Assembly (NCBI GenBank): GCA_001464455.1
Contig: LNEI01000015.1
Span: forward strand, 1 to 64,000
Reading direction: 5' to 3'
Length of the DNA: 64,000 bases
Source of the DNA: Acidobacteria bacterium Ga0077534
GTDB taxonomy: Bacteria > Acidobacteriota > Blastocatellia > Pyrinomonadales > Pyrinomonadaceae
Shown: piece after piece, positions 37,001 to 45,357 of the stretch
Layout of the letters: every line of letters begins with the position of its first letter
Position numbering within the stretch: the first letter of the stretch is position 1
Made by a program: the position numbers and the translations under genes
The notes under the pieces: generated by a model
Database searches by the model: none
Told to the model about the DNA's origin: nothing
What the model saw: only the letters and a program-made list of their open reading frames with translations

Positions 37001-38167
37001 CACAATTGGAATAAGTGTCCCGTTCGTGCCGAGCGTGAACTGCTGATAGATGTTCGCCTGTCCCGTAGAGGTCACTGTCGGGAATTGTGCGGCAACGGCG
37101 GCAGGAACCCAACCACCTGATGTGCGGACAAGATTACGAAAATCACCATTTCGCTCGGCCTGCGAGCGAAGCAGCGTGGTGACGGTAACAAAATCTTTTC
37201 TCCAACGTGGTTCATACGCAAAGAAGAAGAACGTGCGGTCGCGTCCGTCATAGAGTTTCGGACCGCCTTCGCCGAAGCCAGGCAAAAACACAGGGCCGCC
37301 GACGGTAAGCGAGCCTTGACTGTATTTGAGGTTGTTAGGAGTTCTGGGCGTGGTTCCTATGCGGTATGGCTGTGCATTCGTTTCGGGATTGCGATGGTAA
37401 AAAAGTGCCGTACCGTTCAGCCGGTTAGTACCTGACTTGGTCGTTGCATTGATGACGCCGCCGCTAGTATTGCCGTATTCGGCAGAGTAGGCCGACGTCT
37501 GAACGGTGAATTCCTGCACCGTTTCGGGTGTAAAGCTGACGACCGCACGACCGATGCCGACACCGGTGTTATTGACGCCGTCCGCGAGGATCGATGTCCC
37601 GCCTGGACGCCCTCCATTCAGGCTGAGATTGTATCCGGGAACCGGTTGACCCGAGGTAACCTCTGCATCTTCGCTTCCGGCATCGCCCGAGACGTTGGCA
37701 ACAGTCACCGCAAGATCGAGAACGCTTCTGTTATTAAGCGGCAACTCGCGAAGCTGTACCTCGGAGATCGTCCTCGACGTAGTCCCCGATTCTGTATTGA
37801 TCAGAGCATCCTCGGCCTCGATATTGACGACCTCGGCGAAGTTGCCTACTTCAAGCACGATGTTTACGGTCAGAATGGTTGCGGTATCGACCTTTACCTT
37901 CTGGACGACGGCTTTCTTAAAGTTAGGAGCCTCGGCCATTATTTCGTACTCGACCGGTTCGAGCGATGAGACCGCGAAAGAACCGCCAGCAGATGTGACG
38001 ACAGTTGTCGCCTGGTTTGTACCGGCATTCTTGATCGTCACCTTGGCATTCGGAACCACGGCTCCGTTCGAGTCCGTTACCGTCCCGCTGATACCGCCTC
38101 TATTGGTTTGACCAATTATTACTAATCCAGCCACCAAAACTAACAGTGTTGCTTTAATGAATTTCAT
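34028..38167 (-). CDS. Oar-type TonB-dependent outer-membrane receptor
   Basis: The 1379-aa protein has signal peptide MKFIKATLLVLVAGLVIIG. A carboxypeptidase-regulatory-like domain follows (GGISGTVTDSNGAVVPNAKVTI, about 24-110). Next come a plug (ELPLNNRSVLDLAVTVANVSG; SAYSAEYGNTSGGVINATTKSGTN) and a long beta-barrel ending in aromatic FGLRLFF. Such receptors import large ligands across the outer membrane in Acidobacteriota. Located between acetylesterase and a second receptor, with boxes of the pectin regulon upstream, it probably takes up rhamnogalacturonan oligomers. GGGAG precedes the ATG. No SusD-like lipoprotein accompanies it. Confidence 0.92.
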   Translation of the reverse strand: MKFIKATLLVLVAGLVIIGQTNRGGISGTVTDSNGAVVPNAKVTIKNAGTNQATTVVTSAGGSFAVSSLEPVEYEIMAEAPNFKKAVVQKVKVDTATILTVNIVLEVGNFAEVVNIEAEDALINTESGTTSRTISEVQLRELPLNNRSVLDLAVTVANVSGDAGSEDAEVTSGQPVPGYNLSLNGGRPGGTSILADGVNNTGVGIGRAVVSFTPETVQEFTVQTSAYSAEYGNTSGGVINATTKSGTNRLNGTALFYHRNPETNAQPYRIGTTPRTPNNLKYSQGSLTVGGPVFLPGFGEGGPKLYDGRDRTFFFFAYEPRWRKDFVTVTTLLRSQAERNGDFRNLVRTSGGWVPAAVAAQFPTVTSTGQANIYQQFTLGTNGTLIPIVLTNTTFQFCQFGATNVSFNAAGQPQCTAAQNAAPNNALNVVPTAFIDPTARRVLEYMPFGGEYFLDNGLIRNYVVNRQVQQNETRYTVKFDHQITRSNKMSFRYSLTPAIAVRDFGTDVNGSTGVFSDAKQFLLTDDHIFTPSIVNNLRLSYTKGVFSEDFAPEFSINGGRNLATELGLPSLTSGGLPLFQLSGDSGTNSAFADIGSSGSTNNFNKEERYGLDNIVYWNRGNQTWRFGINMSLARLNVIPFFGASGGRWEFRTLNTSNNRSTNVANGGDPLASLLLGVPNAVQVRPLLLDYNYYWKSGAAFVQNDWRVRPNLTLNLGVRYSLQTPRGERNNQQGAFRPDMAESVTLTDAQRTAIITGLGITTANPNYNQIVAQIPTTVRIPVFALAGYDGRSPYLTEVVKNNFEPRFGFAWSPKFWEFAARRGLAIRGGYGISHAPLTGNNRLPNPDFGGFQAVSTLANGSTVGGTSFSAQPVRLSGNAPLVGGGTFQQALTNQFQFNPTTGVIGLNSLGVPGFAVFPEGSEKIPYSQNWNVTFSFELMKNTSVEIAYVGNKGTHLYMPNVNINPRSSDFVELLEASNVAAETAFADPLGRRNALGAVLTIQRNSINSPYFGFNTLNQYFNPSASSIYHGTYIEVRRRFSGGLSFSSNYTFGKSIDDASDSSPDVRVLTSGSTLGQSYYGAPRTEDRAVSAFDLRHNFNTTFVWDLPFGNKRAFFNKLPGAVDAIVGGWSMSGIFRLQGGQPFSPFITDTNRLGGVNRSIRLNVVPGVPLKNPLYSSECSIGAACEPWVNPAAFTRPDKGSLGNASRTVGIRGPMQQLFDLSVQKTWTLGFLGGEGRRKLNFRVDLLNAFNHPVFRLSNTGNTPPGYGTLPNEAPVTLAEYNAWAAFNGRPNATGATDPALIAVQNLTINNRLSTGAIPLNFFSIQVPQGFATRNPNSFDITTLQGLKHYRLRQSYDPNFGTLFAVNNPRYIQFGLRLFF

Positions 38168-38288
38168 ATACTTCTCCCGAAACTTACCTCAGTCTTTTGC
38201 TTCATTTCCACACCCGAAAATGCGTTGGAATCCAAATATTGCTGCCTTCGGTTACCGTCGGAGGTTCACCCCAAACGCCGCTCTGATC

Positions 38289-38306
38289 ATTGGTAAACCG
38301 CTTAAC
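38289..38306. promoter_or_regulatory. LacI-type operator upstream of the first TonB receptor
   Basis: TTGGTAAACCGCTTAAC is identical over 17 bp to the site at 50460-50476 and contains the AANCGNTT core AACCGCTT. It lies about 125 bp upstream of the receptor start. The 447-bp gap 38168-38614 otherwise holds the 38415 box and the terminator at 38558-38590; no gene is supported. Confidence 0.6.
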
Positions 38307-38414
38307 TCCGTCTGCTAACTAATTTCCCAACGAATCAAGAAGCCTACGGTCGGCGTGTTCAAGATCGGGGAACTAACTTTGGTTCAAAAAATTAAGACGG
38401 GGGGAGATTAACAT

Positions 38415-38429
38415 ATTGGTAATACCAAT
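38415..38429. promoter_or_regulatory. Perfect ATTGGTAATACCAAT box
   Basis: A 15-bp palindrome with 7-bp arms ATTGGTA/TACCAAT and one central base, about 250 bp upstream of the first TonB receptor. It is similar to the enterobacterial UxuR/ExuR operator core TTGGTATACCAA, but one base longer in the centre. Confidence 0.6.
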
Positions 38430-38557
38430 GTCTAGCATTAAATGCGAAAAAAATGAAGAATCAGAAAATATATTTTTCCCGTTTCTTTGGCGGCTATTTC
38501 AATTTGAAGGCTGGAAGGGGCGAACTCCAATTTTTGCCGTTCCAGTCGTGGCGAACG

Positions 38558-38590
38558 AAAAAGGCGAGAACGGAAAATTCCGTCCTCGCC
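38558..38590 (-). terminator. Rho-independent terminator of the second TonB receptor
   Basis: On the minus strand a GGCGAGGACGGAA...TTCCGTTCTCGCC stem (only G-T wobble as imperfection) with a tight loop is followed by TTTTT (38562-38558). It begins 25 bp after the receptor stop. It is the best terminator structure in the window. Confidence 0.8.
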
Positions 38591-38614
38591 CAAGTTCGTG
38601 GTCTACCTATTTTT

Positions 38615-41600
38615 TTAAAACAGGAGCTTGATGCCGATCTGAGTTCGTCGGGCGTAATTGTCCTGGTTGGACGGGGCGATTGTTCCAAAGGTGGACGCGG
38701 TCGGGTTTACCGCCGGTGCCGGGAAGTACGCTTCGTTGAACGCGTTGCTAAATTCGAGACGGAACTGCAACCGTACTCGTTCGTTGATCTGCGTATTCTT
38801 TAGCAGTGAAAGCCCGACATCGTTGATGTTGTCGCGGCGAACATCGGCGAAACGCAAGGGCAGGGTTCTCAAATGTGCAACCGGCGCCGCGGTGGTCGTC
38901 GTACCGCCATCTCGAACGTTGACGAAAGCAGCCGTGTTAAACCAACGGTCGGTGGTTCTTTGATCTTTCGGCAAAGCGATCTCACCGCCGAGATAAAAAG
39001 CGTTCGTTCCAAAGGCGATCGGGAAACCTTCCTGATACTGGAAGACACCCTGGATCTGCCAGCCGTTAACGAGCCTATCAACAAAACCGTTCGCACCATT
39101 TAGAAACATCTTATTCTTGCCGAACGGAAGTTCGTAGATGCCACTGATCGAGAGACGGTGAGGCGTGTCCTGATCTGAGATCATCTTCGTGGGTGCTTCG
39201 TCACCTGCATTCAGCGTTTCAGTCGCCTGCAGCCATTTCGACCATGTATAAGCAACGCCAAGTGTATAACCTTGGGCAAATCGTTTGTTCAGGTTGACCT
39301 GCAGTGAGTTGTACCACGATTTCCCGTCGTTTACTGAAGTATTGATATCGCCAAAGTTCGGGAACGGACGAAGCAACTGCTGTCGAGCAATCGTAGCGTT
39401 GAAGAAGCTCGTACCACGATAATCTTCGATCGTCTGGAATGGATTAGCCACAGCCTGACCGAGTGCGGTGCTGCGAGCTGTCTGGGCCGCAGTTCGTGAG
39501 TTATCAGTATTTAGATACTGGTTCGGAAGGGCATTGATGTTCTTTGTACGTTCGATGTCGTAGCCGTAGTTACCGACGTACACGATCTCGCCCGTCCAGC
39601 CCTTACCGATATCATGCTGAAAGCCAAACTGATAACGAAGCTGCTTCGAAACCTCGGGATTCTGGTTGAAGAAGGAGATACCGGTTCCCAACCCGGTTAG
39701 CTTACCACGGGCATTGCCAACCGGTTCGATGACCGAGATGCCCGTCGGGAAGGTTGAAAGGGTGAACGGTATCGGAGCGTTGTTCGGCCCCACTGTGCTC
39801 AACGGACGAGTCGTCGTCTGCGTGTATCCCGGCTGAATAACGTCTCCGCGTCGCTCACCAAGGAAACCTGCGAACAGACCAACACCGCCGCGAATAACTG
39901 TCTTGTCGGTCAGCCTGTAAGTAAGGCCGAATCGCGGGAGAAAAGTGTCCTTTGGCGTTTCGTACAGTCCTGAACCAGTGTCAACTCCTGCAAAAAGCAA
40001 GCCACCTCTGACATTGAACGAGGCCGCATCGATCGCCGGCAGCCCGTCCGAACCTACGACCGGGCTCGCTATTAGACGAGCACGTGCAGCTGCCTGGCTG
40101 GTCTGCACAAACGAAGCGTCGAAGGATGAGACGCTCTTGTTCTGCTTCTCAACCATGGGCGTTTCTACTTCCCAACGAAGGCCGAGATTGAGCGTGAGTC
40201 GATCGGTCACCTTCCAATCATCCTGGAAGAAAATGCCGTAGGTCTTCGAGTACTCGGCATAATCTGCCCGCCGTACGATCTGCTGCGTGCTTGGATAGCC
40301 AAGAAGAAATGCTGCCATCGCCTGAAGGCCATTCACATCAGTGCTGGCAGCGCTGCTCGGCCGCGTGTACGTGTTGTCAAAAATGAACTGTCCCGTTTGA
40401 TCGTTGCTGTTGAACGAAGATGTCTCGATGTAGGTTCGTTGCTCTCCGCCAAACTTCATCGAGTGCCGATTGAAAAGTTTAGTGAGAATGATCGAATACG
40501 AGTGTGTATCGACCGGCCTGAACTCGTTGCTCAAACCATTCCCTAATGCTCCGCCAGTGAAATCAAATCGTGGGAAACGACGTACCCCCTCGCCCACCAG
40601 GCTGTTGTACGCAGCACCTGCGGCTCCGGCCCAGAGCTTGCTCAGGTCGAAGTCGCGGGCGTCAGGCTCCTGATCAGATTGTCGGATAAAGCGGTTATAG
40701 CCGTAACGAACGTTCAGGAACGTGGTCGAGTTGAACGTATGAACGTCGTCGACGACCGCTTGCCGGGCCTTGAAGATAAAATTAACGCCAGAATACTCGG
40801 TAGCAGTGTAGTCGTTGTACACGCTGACTCGGTCATAGTAGCTACCGCGGAAGAAAAGATGATTCTTACTGCCGATATTCTGATCGATGCGGAAGGTGTA
40901 GTTATTGTAAGGTTCGGTTAGCTCGTTTAGGCTCGAGTCAAAAATGTTTCCAACCAGACCGGGCTGCTTTGGCTTTGCGAAGTAGGTCATCACGGCACGG
41001 GCGACGGGATCAATGCGATTGGCGGGAATGACGTTGCCTGCGAAGGCTGTACCCGTAAACGTATTTCCTGTCGCTACACGTGTTGTCGGATCATATATGC
41101 AAACCTGGCTGAGAGCCGCATTCGCCGTGCATCCGCTTGCCGGAAGGTAAGCGGAGAAATCACCGTTTGCGATGGCGGCCGTTGGAACCCATGATCCGGC
41201 GGCGGCGTCGAATCGCGGACGAGCGTCACGAATACCTTCGTAACCGAACAGAAAGAAGGTTTTGTCTTTTCCGTTGTAAAGCCAGGGGATCCTAACCGGG
41301 CCGCTCAGGTAACCACCGAAGCGATTTGATTCCGTCTCAGGCCGCGGGGTGCCGCGTCCGTTTCCGAAGAAGTCGTTCGCCGCCCAGGTTCCCGGTTGTG
41401 CGTGGTAATAGGCTGAACCGTTGAGGGTGTTCTTTCCGGATTTGATGCTGATGCTGGTCACGCCGCCTTCGGTGTTGCCAAACTGCGAATCGAACGTCGC
41501 CGTCTGCACCTTGAATTCCTGCACGATGTCCGACGGAGGAACGTAGGTCGCGATGACCTCGTTTGCGTTAGCGGTCGCCGTACTTGGAGCACCGTCGATC

Positions 41601-42199
41601 GTTAGATCGCTTCGGTTGCCGCGTGTTCCGTCGATCGCGTAGCCGATGATGTGAGTCGGTTCGAACGGGCGATCGAGTCTTGCCGATCCCGTGTAAGCAA
41701 CACCGGCCGAAAGGCCGATCAGTTTATAAGGGTCGCCTTGGGGCAGCGGGAGATCCTCGAGGCGACGAGCGTCGACTACCTGTCCAAGCGAGGCGTTCTC
41801 CGTATTCAGCGGCGGAATGTCACTCGTAACAGTGACCGTTTCCGTAGCTCCGCCGACCTCAAGCCGGATATCCGCCTGGATCGCCGCCCCGATCTGAAGT
41901 TCGACGTTGTCGCGGATCGATTTCTTAAATCCGGCAGCCTCAACAACGATCTGATAAAAGCCAGGCGTCAAATACGTTGCCTGATACAGGCCTTCTCCGT
42001 TCGTCGTAAAGGTTCTTCGTCCGCCACGGGCGGGGTCGAGCACCAAGACACTTGCATTTGGAACTGCCTGCCCGTTAGGGTCCGTAACGATTCCACGAAT
42101 CGTGCCGCGCGTCTCCTGCGCATTTGCTGTTTGCACTGCCAATGCAAACAACGACATCGACAGCACCAAAACTGTCAATCTAATGTTCCTCAACCTCAT
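38615..42199 (-). CDS. Second Oar-type TonB-dependent outer-membrane receptor
   Basis: The 1194-aa protein has signal peptide MRLRNIRLTVLVLSMSLFALAVQTANA. A carboxypeptidase-regulatory-like domain follows (TRGTIRGIVTDPNGQAVPNASV, about 30-120). The plug has TATFDSQFGNTEGGVTSISIKSGKN, and the barrel ends QIGIKLLF. AAGGAG stands before the ATG. It is only distantly similar to the neighbouring 1379-aa receptor, so the pair probably bind different ligands, for instance galactan-rich and backbone fragments. It is flanked by a terminator downstream and the densest operator cluster of the window upstream. Confidence 0.92.
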   Translation of the reverse strand: MRLRNIRLTVLVLSMSLFALAVQTANAQETRGTIRGIVTDPNGQAVPNASVLVLDPARGGRRTFTTNGEGLYQATYLTPGFYQIVVEAAGFKKSIRDNVELQIGAAIQADIRLEVGGATETVTVTSDIPPLNTENASLGQVVDARRLEDLPLPQGDPYKLIGLSAGVAYTGSARLDRPFEPTHIIGYAIDGTRGNRSDLTIDGAPSTATANANEVIATYVPPSDIVQEFKVQTATFDSQFGNTEGGVTSISIKSGKNTLNGSAYYHAQPGTWAANDFFGNGRGTPRPETESNRFGGYLSGPVRIPWLYNGKDKTFFLFGYEGIRDARPRFDAAAGSWVPTAAIANGDFSAYLPASGCTANAALSQVCIYDPTTRVATGNTFTGTAFAGNVIPANRIDPVARAVMTYFAKPKQPGLVGNIFDSSLNELTEPYNNYTFRIDQNIGSKNHLFFRGSYYDRVSVYNDYTATEYSGVNFIFKARQAVVDDVHTFNSTTFLNVRYGYNRFIRQSDQEPDARDFDLSKLWAGAAGAAYNSLVGEGVRRFPRFDFTGGALGNGLSNEFRPVDTHSYSIILTKLFNRHSMKFGGEQRTYIETSSFNSNDQTGQFIFDNTYTRPSSAASTDVNGLQAMAAFLLGYPSTQQIVRRADYAEYSKTYGIFFQDDWKVTDRLTLNLGLRWEVETPMVEKQNKSVSSFDASFVQTSQAAARARLIASPVVGSDGLPAIDAASFNVRGGLLFAGVDTGSGLYETPKDTFLPRFGLTYRLTDKTVIRGGVGLFAGFLGERRGDVIQPGYTQTTTRPLSTVGPNNAPIPFTLSTFPTGISVIEPVGNARGKLTGLGTGISFFNQNPEVSKQLRYQFGFQHDIGKGWTGEIVYVGNYGYDIERTKNINALPNQYLNTDNSRTAAQTARSTALGQAVANPFQTIEDYRGTSFFNATIARQQLLRPFPNFGDINTSVNDGKSWYNSLQVNLNKRFAQGYTLGVAYTWSKWLQATETLNAGDEAPTKMISDQDTPHRLSISGIYELPFGKNKMFLNGANGFVDRLVNGWQIQGVFQYQEGFPIAFGTNAFYLGGEIALPKDQRTTDRWFNTAAFVNVRDGGTTTTAAPVAHLRTLPLRFADVRRDNINDVGLSLLKNTQINERVRLQFRLEFSNAFNEAYFPAPAVNPTASTFGTIAPSNQDNYARRTQIGIKLLF

Positions 42200-42266
42200 T
42201 TTCTGCTCTCCTTAAACTACATTTGACCGCTCGAAAGTGAGACGGCTGAATTGACTTTTCCAACTA

Positions 42267-42289
42267 TTTAATTGGTATTACCAATTAAA
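42267..42289. promoter_or_regulatory. Extended TTGGTATTACCAA palindrome
   Basis: The palindrome has 11-bp perfect arms, TTTAATTGGTA and TACCAATTAAA, around one central T. It is the longest version of the box in the window, 68 bp upstream of the second TonB receptor. The 394-bp gap 42200-42593 also holds 42319-42334, a half-type ATTGGTAAAAT at 42396-42406 and a further box at 42571-42585; no gene is supported. Confidence 0.65.
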
Positions 42290-42318
42290 GCGAGTTCTCA
42301 AGATCTTCCAATTAACCG

Positions 42319-42334
42319 TGATAATCGGTTAACC
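42319..42334. promoter_or_regulatory. LacI-type operator upstream of the second TonB receptor
   Basis: AATCGGTT (42323-42330), within TGATAATCGGTTAACC, fits AANCGNTT and keeps the TTAACC flank seen at rhaD and GH28. A TTAACCG half lies just before it at 42312, making a longer inverted pair. Confidence 0.5.
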
Positions 42335-42570
42335 GGCTGATAACGCCGCCCGATCACAGGCCGTCTAATGCCTCTGGCGGGAACTAATTGTCTAAATTGG
42401 TAAAATCTCTAAACCCGGCTTGATTCGATTGGTAACATAACAGGTTTACAGCACACTGTCCAGCAGAAAAACCAGCAAAAGCTGAAAACATTGCAAAAAC
42501 ATCGATTTTTGAGATTTTCAGGTGATTTCCTAATGAGGCGATGCATGTGTCGCCCCAGTAAGAAACTGCA

Positions 42571-42585
42571 ATTGGTATTACCAAA
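42571..42585. promoter_or_regulatory. ATTGGTATTACCAAA box near the GH106 stop
   Basis: One base from the perfect palindrome. It lies 9 bp after the GH106 stop and about 370 bp upstream of the second TonB receptor, so it may be a distal auxiliary site for looping. Confidence 0.5.
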
Positions 42586-42593
42586 GCAAAGAA

Positions 42594-45347
42594 CTAGCGA
42601 AAGATCCGCAGATTAACGTCACCGATAATGCCTGATGGCAAGGACTGGATCTTTTCCATCTCCTGCGGCTGGAAGCGGTCGCCATAGCGAAGTATCAACA
42701 ACTTGTAATCCGGCAGCCTACGGCCGGCCATGTAATTCAACGCTGTGTTGCCGACTAAGATCCGAATATCATTGCTCCCCGCCTTGAGATACCGCGAGAC
42801 ATCGACGCGGTACGGTGGACTCCAAAGCGAACCGGCCTTCTGCCCGTTGACGTAAATGACCGCTGACTCTCTGATCGGCGGGTCGTACCACGTGCGCATA
42901 CCGTTGCGGAGTTCCTGCTCTTCGAGGGCCGTACCGTCGCCAAAATCGATGACTGCTTTCGACCCGCCGCCGAGCCGAGCGGCAGGGACATCAACTGTCT
43001 TTGTGTATGTCGCAGTCCCAGAGAAGTATTTGCCGTTCTCCGTGTCTGCCCACGATGTAAGCTTTGGATATTGCGAACTCTGGCCGCTGCCGAGCGTGAC
43101 CGACCAGTTTGAACTGAGATCGATAGCGTCGCCTGATTCGCGCGTTTCCCTAACCGGTTCGGCTTCCGGGCCGCCCTTCGCGACCATGATCACGGTCGAA
43201 CCGTATGGCTCAAATTTGTATGCGACTGTGATCGAATCGTTCGCCCTGCGCACGACTTTCGCCGCCGAGGATTTGCCGCTCATCGGATCCCATATCTCAG
43301 GCCTGCCGCCGGATGCACGAAGTGTGACTTCTACCTGTCGTTTCTGGTTAGAGGTGTTTGCAACAAAATACACCGTTCCGGCCGAAGTCTCTCGCTCGAC
43401 AAAGCCAAATCCTTTTGCAGACGGCGATATTTCAACGGCAGGCTTTAACAAACTGCGCAGGGCCGCTCCCGCTTCCTCATCCTTCTCGACAAACCTGACC
43501 GAGGGATTGCCGCGGAAAAGCCTTGCCGCGATGGTATCGAACTCTGCCTGCTGGCGCTGGCGGTCAGTCAGGCCTGGAACTTTGGATGGCAACGTTCGCG
43601 TCGCGACGATCTTGCCGCCGCTTTGAACAAAAGCATCGAGCCGCTTGAGTGTTTCGAGCGGCATTCGTTCGATGCCGGGCAGGACGACGACGCGGTGCTT
43701 GCTTTCGCCGAGCGAGAGAACTCCGTTCGCACTTCTACCAACGGTTCGCAGCACTTCATCGTCAAAAAAGTCGAGATTGTAACCGGCCTCGAAGATCGTC
43801 GGCATCAACGTTTCGCCGACCAATTCACGATTCTGCTCGATGAGATGAACTCGGCCGGGACGGAAATGCGTGTACGAATCCGCCGTTGGCATATAAAGAG
43901 CGACGTCGTTTCGCGGCTCGCCCTGACGCAGCAGATAACTCGTCCTCTGCAGATACTTGGCGAGATCAGGCATGACGATCCACCAGGGGTTCTGCTCGGA
44001 ATACGCTCCAGCCGCATAGAAACGCCATCCCGGATACTCGACACCCGGCGGAGTATAACCCCAACCGTGGCCTATAAGCTGATTGATCCCTTGAAGAAAA
44101 TGAACATCGGCCTCAGCCTTCATATCAAGCGGAGTCGCTCGGAAAACGGGCGAATTTAGCCACGTCCAGGTTTCGGACGAGGTGACTTTGCGTCCGTAAA
44201 TATGGCTTGCCGATGCTGCCCAACGCGACGCACGGACGACTTTCCACTGAGCACCTTCGCCATCCGAAATGTCCGCCCACTTGTTACTTGAGATGTTTGC
44301 GGCGGGGATACCGTAGCCCTGGATGCGAAACCTCGTGCCATTTTTCTGAGACCAAGCCTGCATCGGAACCATAAAACGCTCATCGAACAGCTCAGTTATC
44401 GTCCTGCCCCAGTCGTATCTGACATCCGCCCTCTCGGGCGTTCCGGGCCCGACGAGTTTGGGAAGGTGATCCTTTATGTCATATCCACGCCGCCGCTGAA
44501 ATTCTGCGTCGAAATCGTCCGTCCAATCCTGATGATAGACTTCAAGGCTGTCGCAAAACACCGAATATGGCCGCTCATTTGCAGCAAGCTTCTCGAAAAG
44601 CCGGTCGCCCGTAAGTTTTAAGTAATTGTCCACCGAAGGTTTATCGAGATGGTTGAGAACATACCCTTCCGACCCGACCGCCGGACGCTTGACCTGCATC
44701 CCGCTCTTGCCCGCGATAAAAAACAGCACTTCAGAGCCCGCAACGCCCGTTGCGGGAAGCACGACATAACCATCGCGAAATTCCGTAAGCCGCGTTAGAT
44801 CGCTTTCGGCGATCGCGTTGCCGCCCTTTGATGAAAGGTATGCTCCGAGAAATTTCTCGGCTGGGATCATAGACGGCATCGGTATCCGCCGTGCGCCCGC
44901 ATCGACCTTGACACGATCGATCCTAAGCTGCCCAGCAGCCTCGGTTATAGGCGTGTGAGCTCCGCCAAACGACCAGCCGCTTCCTAGCGTTAGGTCGAAA
45001 CGCATGCCGAGTTCGTTCGATTTCTGAGCCGTAAATTTCAGCATTTCGAGAAATTCGTCCGATAGATAGGGAAGATTGCGATGGCCGGTTTTCGGGTCGT
45101 CAGGAAGCAAAGGATAAACCGGCTGAACCTCAACGCCGCCTATGCCGCCGTCACGCATAACGCGAAGTTCCCGCTCCAGTTCCGCCTTGGTCACCGAGGG
45201 TCCAAACCACCACCAACGCATCATGATCCGCGAATCTGCCGGCGGTTCCATAAACCCGCTACGAAGTTCTGCCTGAGTCTGGGCAAAAACCGGTACAAAC
45301 AGTGCAAAGGCAAACAGAATCGAAGCAAATACTCGCAGTTTTTTCAT
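42594..45347 (-). CDS. Secreted GH106 alpha-L-rhamnosidase
   Basis: The 917-aa protein has signal peptide MKKLRVFASILFAFALFVPVFAQ. The GH106 N-terminal block follows: PPADSRIMMRWWWFGPSVTKAELERELRVM. FDLTLGSGWSFGGAH and YSVFCDSLEVYHQDWTDDF are typical active-site region segments, and the C-terminus is a beta-sandwich (IYVNGQKAGSLWSPPYRVDVSRYLKAG). It releases terminal alpha-L-rhamnose, probably in the periplasm. It is the last gene of the GH51-unknown-GH105-RhaM-DUF6807-GH106 run, starting 10 bp after the DUF6807 gene. Confidence 0.9.
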   Translation of the reverse strand: MKKLRVFASILFAFALFVPVFAQTQAELRSGFMEPPADSRIMMRWWWFGPSVTKAELERELRVMRDGGIGGVEVQPVYPLLPDDPKTGHRNLPYLSDEFLEMLKFTAQKSNELGMRFDLTLGSGWSFGGAHTPITEAAGQLRIDRVKVDAGARRIPMPSMIPAEKFLGAYLSSKGGNAIAESDLTRLTEFRDGYVVLPATGVAGSEVLFFIAGKSGMQVKRPAVGSEGYVLNHLDKPSVDNYLKLTGDRLFEKLAANERPYSVFCDSLEVYHQDWTDDFDAEFQRRRGYDIKDHLPKLVGPGTPERADVRYDWGRTITELFDERFMVPMQAWSQKNGTRFRIQGYGIPAANISSNKWADISDGEGAQWKVVRASRWAASASHIYGRKVTSSETWTWLNSPVFRATPLDMKAEADVHFLQGINQLIGHGWGYTPPGVEYPGWRFYAAGAYSEQNPWWIVMPDLAKYLQRTSYLLRQGEPRNDVALYMPTADSYTHFRPGRVHLIEQNRELVGETLMPTIFEAGYNLDFFDDEVLRTVGRSANGVLSLGESKHRVVVLPGIERMPLETLKRLDAFVQSGGKIVATRTLPSKVPGLTDRQRQQAEFDTIAARLFRGNPSVRFVEKDEEAGAALRSLLKPAVEISPSAKGFGFVERETSAGTVYFVANTSNQKRQVEVTLRASGGRPEIWDPMSGKSSAAKVVRRANDSITVAYKFEPYGSTVIMVAKGGPEAEPVRETRESGDAIDLSSNWSVTLGSGQSSQYPKLTSWADTENGKYFSGTATYTKTVDVPAARLGGGSKAVIDFGDGTALEEQELRNGMRTWYDPPIRESAVIYVNGQKAGSLWSPPYRVDVSRYLKAGSNDIRILVGNTALNYMAGRRLPDYKLLILRYGDRFQPQEMEKIQSLPSGIIGDVNLRIFR

Positions 45348-45357
45348 GATGTAATTC

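Noticed and set aside
38416-38631. 71-aa plus-strand frame between the TonB receptor genes
   Set aside because: It runs across an operator-like box and the terminator stem and into the receptor's 3' end; no ribosome site.
34028-42199. SusC/SusD pair
   Set aside because: Both proteins are Oar-like TonB receptors with a carboxypeptidase-regulatory-like N-terminus. No SusD-type lipoprotein lies next to either.
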